Assembly (NCBI RefSeq): GCF_007860015.1 | Contig: NZ_SJPS01000005.1 | Coordinates: 124,001 to 188,000, forward strand | From: Bythopirellula polymerisocia | GTDB taxonomy: Bacteria > Planctomycetota > Planctomycetia > Pirellulales > Lacipirellulaceae | DNA: 64,000 nucleotides | Direction of reading: 5' to 3' | Shown: positions 1 to 8,818 of the stretch, piece by piece | Layout: each line of letters begins with the position of its first letter | How positions within the stretch are numbered: the stretch's first letter is position 1 | The notes under the pieces: model-generated | What the model saw: the letters and a program-made list of their open reading frames with translations, nothing else | Told to the model about the DNA's origin: nothing | The model's database searches: none | Position numbers and translations under genes: made by a program

Positions 1-1561
1 TCCCTTGAGCATGGTATTCGCGGATGTCGCGGGAATCGTCCATCTGAGCCTCGTACAGACTTGTCTTTCCCCCTGCAGTGACAGGTGATGCACTCGGCCC
101 GGATTGGTCGTAATACCCCGGTGGCTGAGGCCCAAACGTAGTGTCATTGATGATCGTGCCCTTCGATCCCACCAACCAGTTTTGCGAAGTTGGTGGGTTT
201 TGCACGATGAAGCTGTCGGCCGTGGAGTTCCAGACCACCATGTTTGCACCTGCCCAGCCATGGCCAGAACCGAAATTGCCTCGATTGCGGGCATTGATTT
301 GATCCCCCTCGATGGTGATGTTGTCAAACAGTGTCCCCGTGGCCCAGCGTTGGTGGGGGCCGGTCTCATCGAGGGCTGTATGTGCCACCGAATTGTGGAA
401 GACATTGGGTCCTCCCGGCTGTGTGCTGTTGTTGACAAAGTCGTGTCGGCCTTCATTTGCAACAGAATTGGTGACCAATCCCAACTCGCCACTCAAGTCA
501 AACGTGTAGCGTCTTTCACCGGTTACAACACTGATCGGAGTCTCACTGATTGCATTGTCCACCGTGACCCATTTAGCACCAGGATTGGCCACGACCGAAG
601 AGTCGCCAAAATGCTTCGATAGCGTGTTTCGCACCCAAACGTTCTGTGCATCATCGATCGAGACAAACTCCCAAGCATGATTCTCGTCTGTGGGAGATGT
701 GAAGTCCGAATCACCGCGCAAGTTTTCAATTCCCACGTTTTCAATGCGATTAGTCCATGTGTAGCGACGTATCGTCCCGCCACCATAGGTTTGATCGAAT
801 GACTGAGGAAGCGGGGCATCAACAAAAACGCGATCGCCCTCGATACGCGTGATCACGCGATCGAAATACAATTTGAGCGTGGACGACGTCCACTGGTTAA
901 CCGTACCACCATCCGAGCGAGGCGGGATCATATCCATGCCCAGTTCACTGATCCAATTGCTAGGGGTGGGACGCGTGACCCGCACTGTATCACCCACCGT
1001 AAAACCAGAGGTCGAGTCCACTCGAAAACTTCGCGAACCTACCGGCACGACCTTATCAATCATGTTCCGCGTCGAGCCAGTAAGCGATTGCGAACCGGAA
1101 CCTCCTACTTCGATCAGTGAGCGTTGAGTTGTTCCCCGCGCATGGAGCACCGTCTCGTTCGATTCGCGGCCTACGCCGCGTAGCACAACGCCGCTGGTGT
1201 TGATTGTTAGTTTTGTGGCGATGTCGTAGTCGCCGGCTTCCAGCAGCACGGCACCGCGAAACCCGTTCGGTCCAAGTGGCATCGCCGAGACTAGATTGAT
1301 CGCCGCCTGGATGGTGGCCGTATCATCGCCTGCAACCGGAGAAACGGTGATAATCGTCGGTACGTTGTTGGGAATGAGTTCGGTCCCTCGCCCGCGATAA
1401 CCAACGTTGGAAAACTCCATGATGCGATCCCCTTCCGCATCGGGCACATAGACGAGTCTGCCCGTAGCACCGGTCTGCACCCATTGGCTCTCCGCCGCCA
1501 GGCAGGGATACGCTAGCAAAACCCCAATCGCAACGAGGGAGTAGCGATTTAGAAACATCAT
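1..1561 (-). CDS. Secreted right-handed beta-helix protein (pectate-lyase-like), 3' end cut by window edge
   Basis: The minus strand is open from an ATG pair at 1561/1558 to the left edge, so this is the first 520 codons of a longer gene. It starts MMFLNRYSLVAIGV and continues to a signal-peptide-like end (AYPCLAAES), so the product is probably exported. Residues about 60-110 resemble the start of a parallel beta-helix enzyme, with TIQAAINLVSAMP followed by GAVLLEAGDY, a pattern typical of pectate-lyase-like folds. Later residues contain N- and G-rich turns such as NNSTQPGGPNVFHNS. It is divergent from the XylR-type regulator and near a PL6 lyase, so a role in polysaccharide breakdown is inferred. 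I cannot assign a CAZy family: the C-terminus is missing and no catalytic residues can be placed. It could also be a non-enzymatic beta-helix surface protein. Confidence 0.75.
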   Translation of the reverse strand, partial: MMFLNRYSLVAIGVLLAYPCLAAESQWVQTGATGRLVYVPDAEGDRIMEFSNVGYRGRGTELIPNNVPTIITVSPVAGDDTATIQAAINLVSAMPLGPNGFRGAVLLEAGDYDIATKLTINTSGVVLRGVGRESNETVLHARGTTQRSLIEVGGSGSQSLTGSTRNMIDKVVPVGSRSFRVDSTSGFTVGDTVRVTRPTPSNWISELGMDMIPPRSDGGTVNQWTSSTLKLYFDRVITRIEGDRVFVDAPLPQSFDQTYGGGTIRRYTWTNRIENVGIENLRGDSDFTSPTDENHAWEFVSIDDAQNVWVRNTLSKHFGDSSVVANPGAKWVTVDNAISETPISVVTGERRYTFDLSGELGLVTNSVANEGRHDFVNNSTQPGGPNVFHNSVAHTALDETGPHQRWATGTLFDNITIEGDQINARNRGNFGSGHGWAGANMVVWNSTADSFIVQNPPTSQNWLVGSKGTIINDTTFGPQPPGYYDQSGPSASPVTAGGKTSLYEAQMDDSRDIREYHAQG

Positions 1562-1893
1562 CCGCGGCCAATCATTGATCAGTGCAAGGGAATCGTGTGA
1601 CGTCGGGAATCGACGACTATAAAAGAGAATCTCTCTGTCCTACTTCTATTAAACCCACATTAATAATCAATTGCACGTGAATGGTTGGCAATCTGAAAGA
1701 CAAACAAGACTTCCGTTTTTTTGGCAGTTTGGTGCTGCAGACAGAAACGATCTCCTTTGGGCGGTCATGTTGGCTGCTGTTTCAACGGCACGTAAGCGTG
1801 TCACTCCTTTTCTCAATCTCGGAGAATTAGAGATACGTGAAAATCGGAACCGGATGCTGAATTTTAGGATAACCACCAGGGTCCCGATTCTGT
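1562..1893. promoter_or_regulatory. Divergent intergenic region between the beta-helix gene and the XylR-type regulator
   Basis: A 332-bp A+T-rich stretch between two outward-facing genes, with a clear AT-rich core around 1645-1675. It must carry both promoters. Reading frames open here on both strands overlap each other and match no family, so they are not called genes. I could not identify a convincing operator. Confidence 0.4.
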
Positions 1894-3132
1894 ATGATTT
1901 CGGGAAGACACTTCCGACTTTCAGCAAATCCTTTTCACTTATGGCCTAATCATGACCATCAGGCGGGAATCTTGCTCCACGTTGCGCTACTCATCGAAAC
2001 TTCCCGTGAATACGCGCGAGGACTGCTGCGCGGGGTTGCCCGATATCACCGGGAATTTGGCCCCTGGTCAATATTTTTTGAGCCCCATGGACTCAATGAT
2101 CCGCCCCCTTCCTGGTTAAAAACCTGGAAAGGGCACGGCATTTTGGCCCGCATCGACGACCAGCGTATGGCCGACGCGATCCTTGCAACAGGGATCCCGG
2201 CCGTGGATGTCCGTGGCGCCTTTCAGGACTTGGGCCTCCCTTTTATCGGGGTCGACAACCAGCCCGTGTCCCAACTGGCCTACGAACATCTCAAAGACTG
2301 CGGCCTACGCCACTTTGCCTTCTGCGGAACCCCTCGTGGTGAAAACCCCAATCAAGATCTCCGCTGTGATTTCTTCATCGAACAAGTAAACCAGGCGGGT
2401 TCCAAGTGTGAGGTTTTCCTGGTCGAACAAGGAAAAAGAAAGACCCCTGATTGGGAAAAACAACAGCAACAGCTTGCCAATTGGCTCAGGACGCTGCCCA
2501 AGCCTGTAGGAATCATGGCCTGTCACGATGATTGTGGCCGATGGGTGTTGGATGCCTGTCGTCGGGCCGAATTGCAGGTTCCCGATGAGGTAGCCGTGAT
2601 CGGAGTCGATAACGATCCCTACCTTTGCAACCTTTGCACTCCGCCTCTTACCAGTATCGACGTCAATTCGAGTCGCATCGGTTTTGAGGCGGCGAAGCTT
2701 CTGCACCGCTATATGGAAGAAAAGAAGGTCCCCACCGAAGCCGTACTCCTGGGCCCCCCATCTGGCGTAGCCGCTCGCCAGTCGACCGACATGCTCTCGG
2801 TTGAGGATGAGGAAGTAGCCTCGGCTATTCGTTTCATCCGGGAAAAAGCGGTAGAGGGAATCCTAGTGCAAGACGTTTTAAAACTCGCCTCGCGCTCGCC
2901 AAGCACTCTCGAGAGACGTATCAAACGGATACTCGGCCGCACAATCAAGGCAGAAATTACTCGGATCCGCCTGACAAGGGCCAAGCTGCTTTTAAGTGAA
3001 ACCGAGCTCCCCATCTCGAAAATCGCCCTTCGCACGGGTTTTAGCGAGCCAAAATACTTCTGCGACGTCTTTCGCAAGAACGAAAACATGACCGCAACGG
3101 CTTACCGAAATCGGTTCCGAGATCGAGATTGA
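1894..3132 (+). CDS. XylR-family transcriptional regulator (periplasmic-binding-like sensor plus AraC HTH)
   Basis: The protein is 412 residues. Residues about 30-300 match the LacI/PBP1-like sugar-sensing domain of XylR-type regulators, beginning HVALLIETSREYARGLL, with PDEVAVIGVDND as the usual landmark. Residues about 315-405 form an AraC-type double helix-turn-helix (LPISKIALRTGFSEPKYFCDVFRK). Such proteins bind a sugar in the N-terminal domain and activate nearby carbohydrate genes. The ATG at 1894 gives about 28 extra residues before the conserved start; an in-frame TTG at 1972, preceded by aggcggga, would begin just before HVALL and may be the true start. It is divergent from a beta-helix enzyme gene and upstream of the PL6 locus, so control of that locus is inferred. 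Confidence 0.9.
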   Translation: MISGRHFRLSANPFHLWPNHDHQAGILLHVALLIETSREYARGLLRGVARYHREFGPWSIFFEPHGLNDPPPSWLKTWKGHGILARIDDQRMADAILATGIPAVDVRGAFQDLGLPFIGVDNQPVSQLAYEHLKDCGLRHFAFCGTPRGENPNQDLRCDFFIEQVNQAGSKCEVFLVEQGKRKTPDWEKQQQQLANWLRTLPKPVGIMACHDDCGRWVLDACRRAELQVPDEVAVIGVDNDPYLCNLCTPPLTSIDVNSSRIGFEAAKLLHRYMEEKKVPTEAVLLGPPSGVAARQSTDMLSVEDEEVASAIRFIREKAVEGILVQDVLKLASRSPSTLERRIKRILGRTIKAEITRIRLTRAKLLLSETELPISKIALRTGFSEPKYFCDVFRKNENMTATAYRNRFRDRD

Positions 3133-3450
3133 GCGAGATTCGAATGATGAATAGGGAGATATTGGAACTCAGATGAACACTGATTGGACGTATATTCGCG
3201 GATCAGAGCCACTTCAAAGAAATCCACGTTAATTCGCTATATAAGCGTTTGTGCGCGGCCCATTTCTTTCTCATTAGCCTATGCAAACTGCCGAAAAAAC
3301 GGAGTCGGGATGCGAAATAAAAGATTGCCTGAATTGTAATCCATGCCTTTAATAGAAGCAGTAGCTTTTCGTGAATGTCTGTTTCGAGCATAGTTTTTCA
3401 CTTTTGCTTGCTTTTTTGTTTCTTGTTCACTTTGAGAGGGGATTGTTCTA
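3133..3450. promoter_or_regulatory. Intergenic region upstream of a PEP-CTERM gene
   Basis: 318 bp without a credible gene. The end carries a strong ribosome-binding site (gagagggga, about 3431-3440) ahead of the ATG at 3451. Frames open here on the minus strand are low-complexity or cut into the next gene and are not supported. Confidence 0.3.
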
Positions 3451-4392
3451 ATGAACTCCACAAGACGAACGACTTTTCTACTTTCTGTGAGTGCTTTTGT
3501 AATAGCATCTCTACTCACTGCTTCCCTGCAGGCAACTGTAATCGTCGATGACGACTGGTCTGACGGCGACCTTGCCAAGACTGGTGCCCTTGACACAAAC
3601 TGGTGGACTTCAAGTTCCAGCAGTGGGATCGAGGTTTCCGTCGGATCCATGGGTTTGGTCACGGGCACATCAGGTCGCGGAATCCACACCGTGTTTCCAG
3701 CACAAACATTGGCCAACGTCGGGGACAAGATCCTTGCGACGTATACGTTTACTACTCCTGCTACGGTTGGACGACCTTCTTCTGCTCCTTTTCGGGTCGG
3801 ACTTTTTGACTCACTTGGCCGTGCAGGATTAAATGCCGACGTATCCGCTTCATCAGGTTCGCCGAACGAGCTTTATGGTTGGACTGGGGCCGTACCCCCG
3901 ACTGCTGGTTTGCCGGGCTACATGTTGGACATGGATCTTGGCGATGGCACCACCGAAGATCTGAATTTCCGCGAACATGATACGGCTAATGCCACCGGTC
4001 GGTTATTGGCAACAACGACTGGATTCAACAGCGTCCCTAACAGTGGCCCCGATGGTGCCTATCAGTTCCTTCCTGACACCACTTATACAGGTTCCTTTCA
4101 AGTGAAAAGAATTAGCGCCACTGAAATGGAGCTCACTGGTACGCTGGATCCGGGTATTGGCGGCATAGCGACTCACACCGTTACCGATGCATTTGATTCG
4201 AATACTATCGACATGCTTGGTTTCCATGTGAACTCGAATATTTTCGGATCTTCAAACGTTGCCGGAGAGGCTGATAACGGTATTGATTTTTCAAACATCA
4301 CAGTCGAGTTTTGTGCAGTTCCAGAACCCGCATCAGTCGCTCTTCTGATTGGGGCCTTGATCGCCTTGCCTGGTTTGGGCAGACGCTTGTAA
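3451..4392 (+). CDS. PEP-CTERM sorting domain protein
   Basis: 313 residues. Residues 1-30 are a signal peptide (positively charged STRRTTF, then a hydrophobic stretch, ending SLQAT). The middle is a beta-rich extracellular domain, rich in S/T/G, with no family I can name. The last 24 residues are a classic PEP-CTERM tail: VPEPASVALLIGALI followed by a basic end GRR. Proteins of this kind are exported and then processed by an exosortase (XrtA type) for envelope or extracellular polymer attachment. No exosortase is in the window, but an XrtA-associated FemAB gene lies at 44014. A hairpin terminator follows at 4426. Role in the polysaccharide locus is inferred from position only. Confidence 0.85.
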   Translation: MNSTRRTTFLLSVSAFVIASLLTASLQATVIVDDDWSDGDLAKTGALDTNWWTSSSSSGIEVSVGSMGLVTGTSGRGIHTVFPAQTLANVGDKILATYTFTTPATVGRPSSAPFRVGLFDSLGRAGLNADVSASSGSPNELYGWTGAVPPTAGLPGYMLDMDLGDGTTEDLNFREHDTANATGRLLATTTGFNSVPNSGPDGAYQFLPDTTYTGSFQVKRISATEMELTGTLDPGIGGIATHTVTDAFDSNTIDMLGFHVNSNIFGSSNVAGEADNGIDFSNITVEFCAVPEPASVALLIGALIALPGLGRRL

Positions 4393-4425
4393 TTCGATAA
4401 ACTTTCAGTTTCTATGCTAATTGAG

Positions 4426-4462
4426 ACCACGAATGTGGAAGTTCTGCTTCGACATTCGTGGT
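4426..4462 (+). terminator. Rho-independent-like hairpin after the PEP-CTERM gene
   Basis: Perfect 11-bp inverted repeat (4426-4436 with 4452-4462), 15-nt loop, followed by ttctttg. It lies 34 bp after the stop codon at 4392. Confidence 0.7.
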
Positions 4463-4898
4463 TCTTTGCCTATTAGTACTAGAACGAATGGTTGTGATCA
4501 GCTTATTGAATTAATTCGCTCATGGGACGTTTTCAGAATTAAGCCGACACGACGGCAAAGGCTTACCACAACCATTTTCGTGAGCTCGTCGGGGGAAGCA
4601 AAACGCTTGCTTAGCAGTCGACAATTTCACGATCTATTCACCGGTCAAGGAATCCGCCGGTGAGGCCAATCTCATAAATGCCGAAATTTCAGAATCAATT
4701 TCTGAGTAATTGGATTGTCGGATTTGAATTATTCGAGCAGGATAGGTACAGGCGAAGAAGACTCTTCCGTTTAAGCCTCTCAGTTCTGCTCCTTCACTGA
4801 CATTGGACACAAGCCGTAAAGCTTTGGGTTTAGTTACAGCTCTTCGAGGTTTTTTCCAAAAGCTCTTTGTTTCTCAATCATCAAGAAAGGTTCCTCTC
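4463..4898. other. Non-coding stretch between the two PEP-CTERM genes
   Basis: About 430 bp in which I see no supported gene. A short open frame at 4421-4663 starts inside the terminator and resembles nothing known. The region should hold the promoter of the dockerin/PEP-CTERM gene; the ribosome-binding site gaaagg is at 4885-4890. Confidence 0.35.
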
Positions 4899-6401
4899 AT
4901 GAAAACAACCCGAACAATTTTGGCAGTAACGGTTGCCATTCTATTGACTCTTGTGCCTGCTTCCTTACAAGCAGCCGTTGTGTTAAGTGACGGCTTCGGC
5001 GATGCCGATCGCAACAATGACAATGTGATTGACGGCTCGGATACAGATACAGGCACTGACGGAATTGGCACCTACATTCCTGCCCGTAGTTCGAATACCG
5101 CCATGGCCACGAATAATGAAGTAGCTACCGCATTGGATTCAAATGACAAGGGCTTGCGCTGGTTGTCGAATTCAGGTTTCACCGGATCAAACACCGGTGA
5201 TCGCAGGGCATTTATCGCAATTGTTGACGATGCAAATCTTGCGATGGTGGAGACACAACCCACATCTGTCGCTGGCGGTTTGGGTACCACTGCCATCAAT
5301 GACGGCTACGCGCTTTCCTACAACTCTAAGGGTCGTGGCAACTCGATGACCGCCATTTTCGGTCAAACAGTTTCCCTCGGGCCGGAGGTGGGGGACCAAG
5401 TTAAAGTTAGTTTTGATTTTCGTGTATGGGCAGATGCACCCAACGCCAATGCCGTGCAGCAACCGGATGACGCCCAATTGCGATTCGGCCTCTTTCAAGA
5501 TACCGACAGCCAACTAGGGCAGATCAACCCGGTAGCTGGTCCCGATGTAGATGGCGCAATGACTTCTGCGAGATGGGGATTTGACGACGGTTACTTTGAT
5601 GGAACGAGAGGATCTATTGCCGTCACAGGAAGTGATATCGGTAGCACAAATGATCGCGGTTGGTATGGACAAGTCGTCGTTGAGAATCCGAATGGCTCAT
5701 TTCCTCCGCCGTTTGGCCGACAAAACGGTGGTGACTGGCGAATTCGGGAAGAGACCAACGTGCCAGGGGCCGATCCAAATGATAAACGCATCATGCAAGG
5801 AACCGGTGATGACGATACCGTCGCTGTCCCCCAGCCTATGACTCCGGGTGGAAACGACTTTGGTTTGATCAATCTGGTTGTTGGTAATGTCTATAACCTA
5901 TCGCTTACATTGGAGAGATTCACCGACGTGAATCCTGGCGATACTATCAAGGCAAGCTTGACGACGACTGATCGAGCGAGCGGTCTCTCTTATACGTTGT
6001 CTGACTACGAAAATGTGATGGTAGATGACGGGATGGGTGGCATGATTCCCGATGGAATCTCGAGCGACTCCTGGGACTACTTTGCACTCCGCAACACGGG
6101 TCTCGATGACATGGACTTGCTGGTCGACAACTTCTTGCTTGAAATCTTTGGAAGCAACGAGCCGAGTGACAACGCGGACTTCGATGGTGACGGTGACGTG
6201 GATGGTCGTGACTTCCTTGTGTGGCAACGGGGCGGATCGCCAAACGGAATTAACTCAGGCGATTTGGCCCTTTGGAAGTCCCAGTACGGGACGACGCCCC
6301 TCGCAGCGGCAATCGGTGCTGTGCCAGAGCCTTCGTCGCTGCTGTTGCTTAGCCTGAGTGGCGTATTGTCTCTTGCCGTGCGTCGTCGAAGTAGAAGTTA
6401 A
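4899..6401 (+). CDS. Secreted dockerin-like and PEP-CTERM protein
   Basis: About 500 residues from the ATG at 4899. I prefer this start over the upstream ATG at 4803 because it has a ribosome-binding site and begins directly with a signal peptide (MKTTRTILAVTVAILL ... SLQAA). The bulk is a beta-rich extracellular domain. Near residues 425-470 is a planctomycete dockerin-like segment with calcium-loop pattern DFDGDGDVDGRDFLVW and a second half-repeat GDLALWKSQYG. The tail VPEPSSLLLLSLSGVLSL followed by RRRSR is a PEP-CTERM sorting signal. Calcium binding by the EF-hand-like loop is expected. Ligand is unknown; its place in the locus suggests cell-surface polysaccharide handling. Confidence 0.85.
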   Translation: MKTTRTILAVTVAILLTLVPASLQAAVVLSDGFGDADRNNDNVIDGSDTDTGTDGIGTYIPARSSNTAMATNNEVATALDSNDKGLRWLSNSGFTGSNTGDRRAFIAIVDDANLAMVETQPTSVAGGLGTTAINDGYALSYNSKGRGNSMTAIFGQTVSLGPEVGDQVKVSFDFRVWADAPNANAVQQPDDAQLRFGLFQDTDSQLGQINPVAGPDVDGAMTSARWGFDDGYFDGTRGSIAVTGSDIGSTNDRGWYGQVVVENPNGSFPPPFGRQNGGDWRIREETNVPGADPNDKRIMQGTGDDDTVAVPQPMTPGGNDFGLINLVVGNVYNLSLTLERFTDVNPGDTIKASLTTTDRASGLSYTLSDYENVMVDDGMGGMIPDGISSDSWDYFALRNTGLDDMDLLVDNFLLEIFGSNEPSDNADFDGDGDVDGRDFLVWQRGGSPNGINSGDLALWKSQYGTTPLAAAIGAVPEPSSLLLLSLSGVLSLAVRRRSRS

Positions 6402-6420
6402 AGCTATTTTCTCCCAAACC

Positions 6421-6457
6421 CTTCCTCGGCCACAACTGCGATCGATGGCCGGGGAGG
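6421..6457 (+). terminator. GC-rich hairpin after the dockerin/PEP-CTERM gene
   Basis: A 12-bp stem with two G-U pairs (6421-6432 with 6446-6457), loop 13 nt, 20 bp after the stop codon. No strong T tract follows, so it may act with Rho or as an mRNA end stabiliser. Confidence 0.5.
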
Positions 6458-6720
6458 GGAGGATTTGGCCACAGATCGAAGGATTAAGCACGGATAGATC
6501 GTAGTTCAGAAAAGCTTTTGAACATAAGGAAGCTGAGAGAGCAGAGAGAAATGCATCGAAACTTTGGTTGCTCTGTTGCCTACTGTTCAAGACTTTGGAT
6601 TTGAATCCAACATTCAATTCAAGTCAATTCAAGTTAAAAATAATGTGAAATGCGGCAGTTTGGATGCCGTTGGTGGTCTCGTCATTTCAGTAGCGTTAGG
6701 TAATTAGGAGCATCGTATCC
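6458..6720. other. Intergenic region upstream of the DUF1559 gene
   Basis: No gene seen. It contains short overlapping direct repeats of attcaa near 6610-6640 and a ribosome-binding site (aggag, 6705-6709) ahead of the ATG at 6721. Confidence 0.3.
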
Positions 6721-7755
6721 ATGTTCACGACTAGTTGTCAGCAATGCTTAGGCAGAAGAGTTTCAAAGGGCTTTACACTCGTCGAGCTTCTGGTGGTGAT
6801 TGCTATCATAGGCGTCTTGGTAGCCCTCTTGCTACCGGCTGTGCAGGCTGCTCGTGAGGCAGCCCGGCGGATGTCTTGCACCAACAACTTGAAGCAGGAC
6901 GCTTTGGCGGATCTCAACTATGAAAGTACTAACGGTAATCTGGTTCCTGCCAGGCTTGGTCCCGACTCAACCGGTTCAAGAGAGATGAGGGAGTTGAGGA
7001 CAGCGGTAGAACGCTCGGGAGCGAGTGGGTTTGTCCTATTGCTCCCCTATATAGAGAAAAACGCTTTGTACGCTCAACTCGATGTGTACGACAATCAAAG
7101 TATTTGGCCCGCACAAGACTTCGTTGTAGGTAACTGGAAAACTCCGGACAGGCTCACGGCGATCGGTACTAGTGTTGCTGAGTTTATTTGCCCCTCCGAG
7201 GGGAGCAAGCCGTATCGGGAAGACTGGACCTCTTGGGATCCTCCTCCGGCAGTTGGTTCCTATGCCTTCGTGGGAGGTCACCGAGGCGTGAACGGTGGAG
7301 CGCTCTACACTCCCGTAAACGCTTGTATGGTAAAACATCACAACACGGGCCCTCATCTATATCGGACAGTCGTCCAGCTTAAGCAGATTCAGGATGGTAC
7401 TAGCAATACGATTTCCGTGGGTGAAACGATCGAGAACTCGATTGGAACCATCAACGGAGCAAATGCTTCCAACATCTGGTCCTATGTCCTCCGTTATCTG
7501 GATTGTTTTCGAGTCACCGATGTGGCCCTCAATACGCCCCCCTGGGCCGAAACGCTCAACGTGAACGGGGACATTGTCAATGGTGCCTTCGCCAGCAGAC
7601 ATCCGGGTGGTGCGCAATTCGCATACGTTGATGGACATGTCGGGTTTCTGCAAGAGGATATCGATTTGGAAACGTATCGCGACCTTTCCACCATTGCAGG
7701 ACATCGGTCAGTGATGGATCAAATTGACAAAAATGAGACTTGCAAAGGGGACTGA
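6721..7755 (+). CDS. DUF1559 domain-containing pseudopilin-like protein
   Basis: 344 residues. Residues 17-50 hold a type IV pilin/pseudopilin cleavage and methylation signal, [17 protein letters not shown], followed by the helix [15 protein letters not shown] that marks the planctomycete DUF1559 family. The rest is the extracellular DUF1559 domain, with the typical C-terminal feature [17 protein letters not shown]. These proteins are abundant in planctomycetes, membrane-anchored by the N-terminal helix and probably assembled or displayed by a type II/IV-like system; exact function is not established. It is followed by two small lipoproteins with almost no gap, a common arrangement for this family. 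Confidence 0.92.
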   Translation: MFTTSCQQCLGRRVSKGFTLVELLVVIAIIGVLVALLLPAVQAAREAARRMSCTNNLKQDALADLNYESTNGNLVPARLGPDSTGSREMRELRTAVERSGASGFVLLLPYIEKNALYAQLDVYDNQSIWPAQDFVVGNWKTPDRLTAIGTSVAEFICPSEGSKPYREDWTSWDPPPAVGSYAFVGGHRGVNGGALYTPVNACMVKHHNTGPHLYRTVVQLKQIQDGTSNTISVGETIENSIGTINGANASNIWSYVLRYLDCFRVTDVALNTPPWAETLNVNGDIVNGAFASRHPGGAQFAYVDGHVGFLQEDIDLETYRDLSTIAGHRSVMDQIDKNETCKGD

Positions 7756-7778
7756 TCTCCCTCGGGTTAATAACAAAT

Positions 7779-8345
7779 ATGACACATTATTCAATAACAT
7801 TTCCGGTAGAGGTTATTCGACTGGTTATCCTCTTACTGCTCGGCGCATCGTTGGGGTGTGATGAACCTCCGGTTCGTTTTCCAGTTGCCGGAAAGGTGCT
7901 CATTGATGGCCGGCCATTGCCAACTGGTTCAATCCGTTTTGTGCCGAAGTCGGGGCGTCCGTTTACGAGCAAGATTATGAAAGATGGTTCCTTCCAGTTG
8001 TCTGAGAATTCTGTGTCGGCTTCACAGCAACAACTTGGTGTGTTCCCCGGTACCTACCAGGTGGCCGTTTCCGCTACCAAGATCCTCAGCGAAGGATCGA
8101 ACGAAGTCGAATGGCTGGCTCCCAGTAAATATGCTGATTCCACTACTTCAGGCATTGAACTGAATATAGCGGGACCGAAGGAAAACCTGCAAATCGACCT
8201 TACCTGGGAAGGGGATGAACTGTCCGAGGACGTGAGCGCAAGTGATGCTGAGAAAATACATCAGGCTCAAGATGCATCAGAAGAGGCTACATCAGACTCT
8301 ACTACTGACAAACCTCAGGATGAGGAGGCTCCGGAGAAATCGTGA
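7779..8345 (+). CDS. Lipoprotein with transthyretin/carboxypeptidase-regulatory-like fold
   Basis: About 188 residues from the ATG at 7779. An alternative start at 7740 overlaps the end of the DUF1559 gene and gives an unusually long leader. The N-terminus is hydrophobic and ends in a lipobox-like GASLGC, so it is probably a lipoprotein. Residues about 30-130 carry the planctomycete pattern VAGKVLIDGRPLPTGSIRFVP, then PGTYQVAV, matching carboxypeptidase-regulatory/transthyretin-like beta sandwiches. The C-terminal 40 residues are acidic and low complexity. The stop overlaps the GTG start of the next gene, implying translational coupling. The function is unknown; the family usually sits beside DUF1559 genes. 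Confidence 0.8.
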   Translation: MTHYSITFPVEVIRLVILLLLGASLGCDEPPVRFPVAGKVLIDGRPLPTGSIRFVPKSGRPFTSKIMKDGSFQLSENSVSASQQQLGVFPGTYQVAVSATKILSEGSNEVEWLAPSKYADSTTSGIELNIAGPKENLQIDLTWEGDELSEDVSASDAEKIHQAQDASEEATSDSTTDKPQDEEAPEKS

Positions 8346-8800
8346 AATCTGAATTCAATGTATCTATATTTGGCCAGAGTATCGCGCAGAGTAACTGGCG
8401 GTTCGCCTTGTTGTTGTCTTTCATGGCAGTGATTCTAGGCTGCGGTGATGGTCGACCTGCACGGGTAAATGTATCCGGGCAGGTGTTGATTGATGGAAAG
8501 CCTCTCACGGTTGGAAACGTCAAGTTTGTTCCTGAGGGTGCTCGCCCCTCATCTGGAGCAATCGATTCAAACGGCAACTTTACACTCACCTGTTACGACG
8601 GGGGAGATGGAGTCGTTCCAGGAACACATCGCGTGCAGGTCTCCGCAATGGAGGTAATTAGTGCGAGCAAAGTGAGATGGATGGCGCCGCCAAAGTATGC
8701 CGATTTCCTCACATCAGAACTCAGTTATGAGATTACAGAGCCGACGGATGATTTGAAGATTGAACTAACGTGGGATGGCGGGAAGCCATTTGTCCAATAG
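8342..8800 (+). CDS. Second transthyretin-like lipoprotein, paralogue of the preceding gene
   Basis: 152 residues from a GTG start that overlaps the stop codon of the preceding gene by four bases. The hydrophobic leader ends in FMAVILGC, a lipobox-like cleavage site. The mature part repeats the neighbour's pattern: VSGQVLIDGKPLTVGNVKFVP, PGTHRVQV, then WMAPPKYAD and LTWDG. The match in order and spacing shows the two genes arose by tandem duplication. It lacks the acidic tail of the first copy. Function unknown; probably an envelope lipoprotein working with the DUF1559 protein. Confidence 0.8.
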   Translation: MKSEFNVSIFGQSIAQSNWRFALLLSFMAVILGCGDGRPARVNVSGQVLIDGKPLTVGNVKFVPEGARPSSGAIDSNGNFTLTCYDGGDGVVPGTHRVQVSAMEVISASKVRWMAPPKYADFLTSELSYEITEPTDDLKIELTWDGGKPFVQ

Positions 8801-8818
8801 ACTCTGGCTTCGCTCAAC

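Noticed and set aside
104-622. A 172-codon plus-strand frame at the left edge
   Set aside because: The minus strand here encodes the partial beta-helix protein with a good signal peptide; the plus-strand translation has no family and is a shadow.
1671-1949. Overlapping open frames on both strands (1667-1927 and 1671-1949)
   Set aside because: They lie in an A+T-rich divergent promoter region, overlap each other and match nothing.
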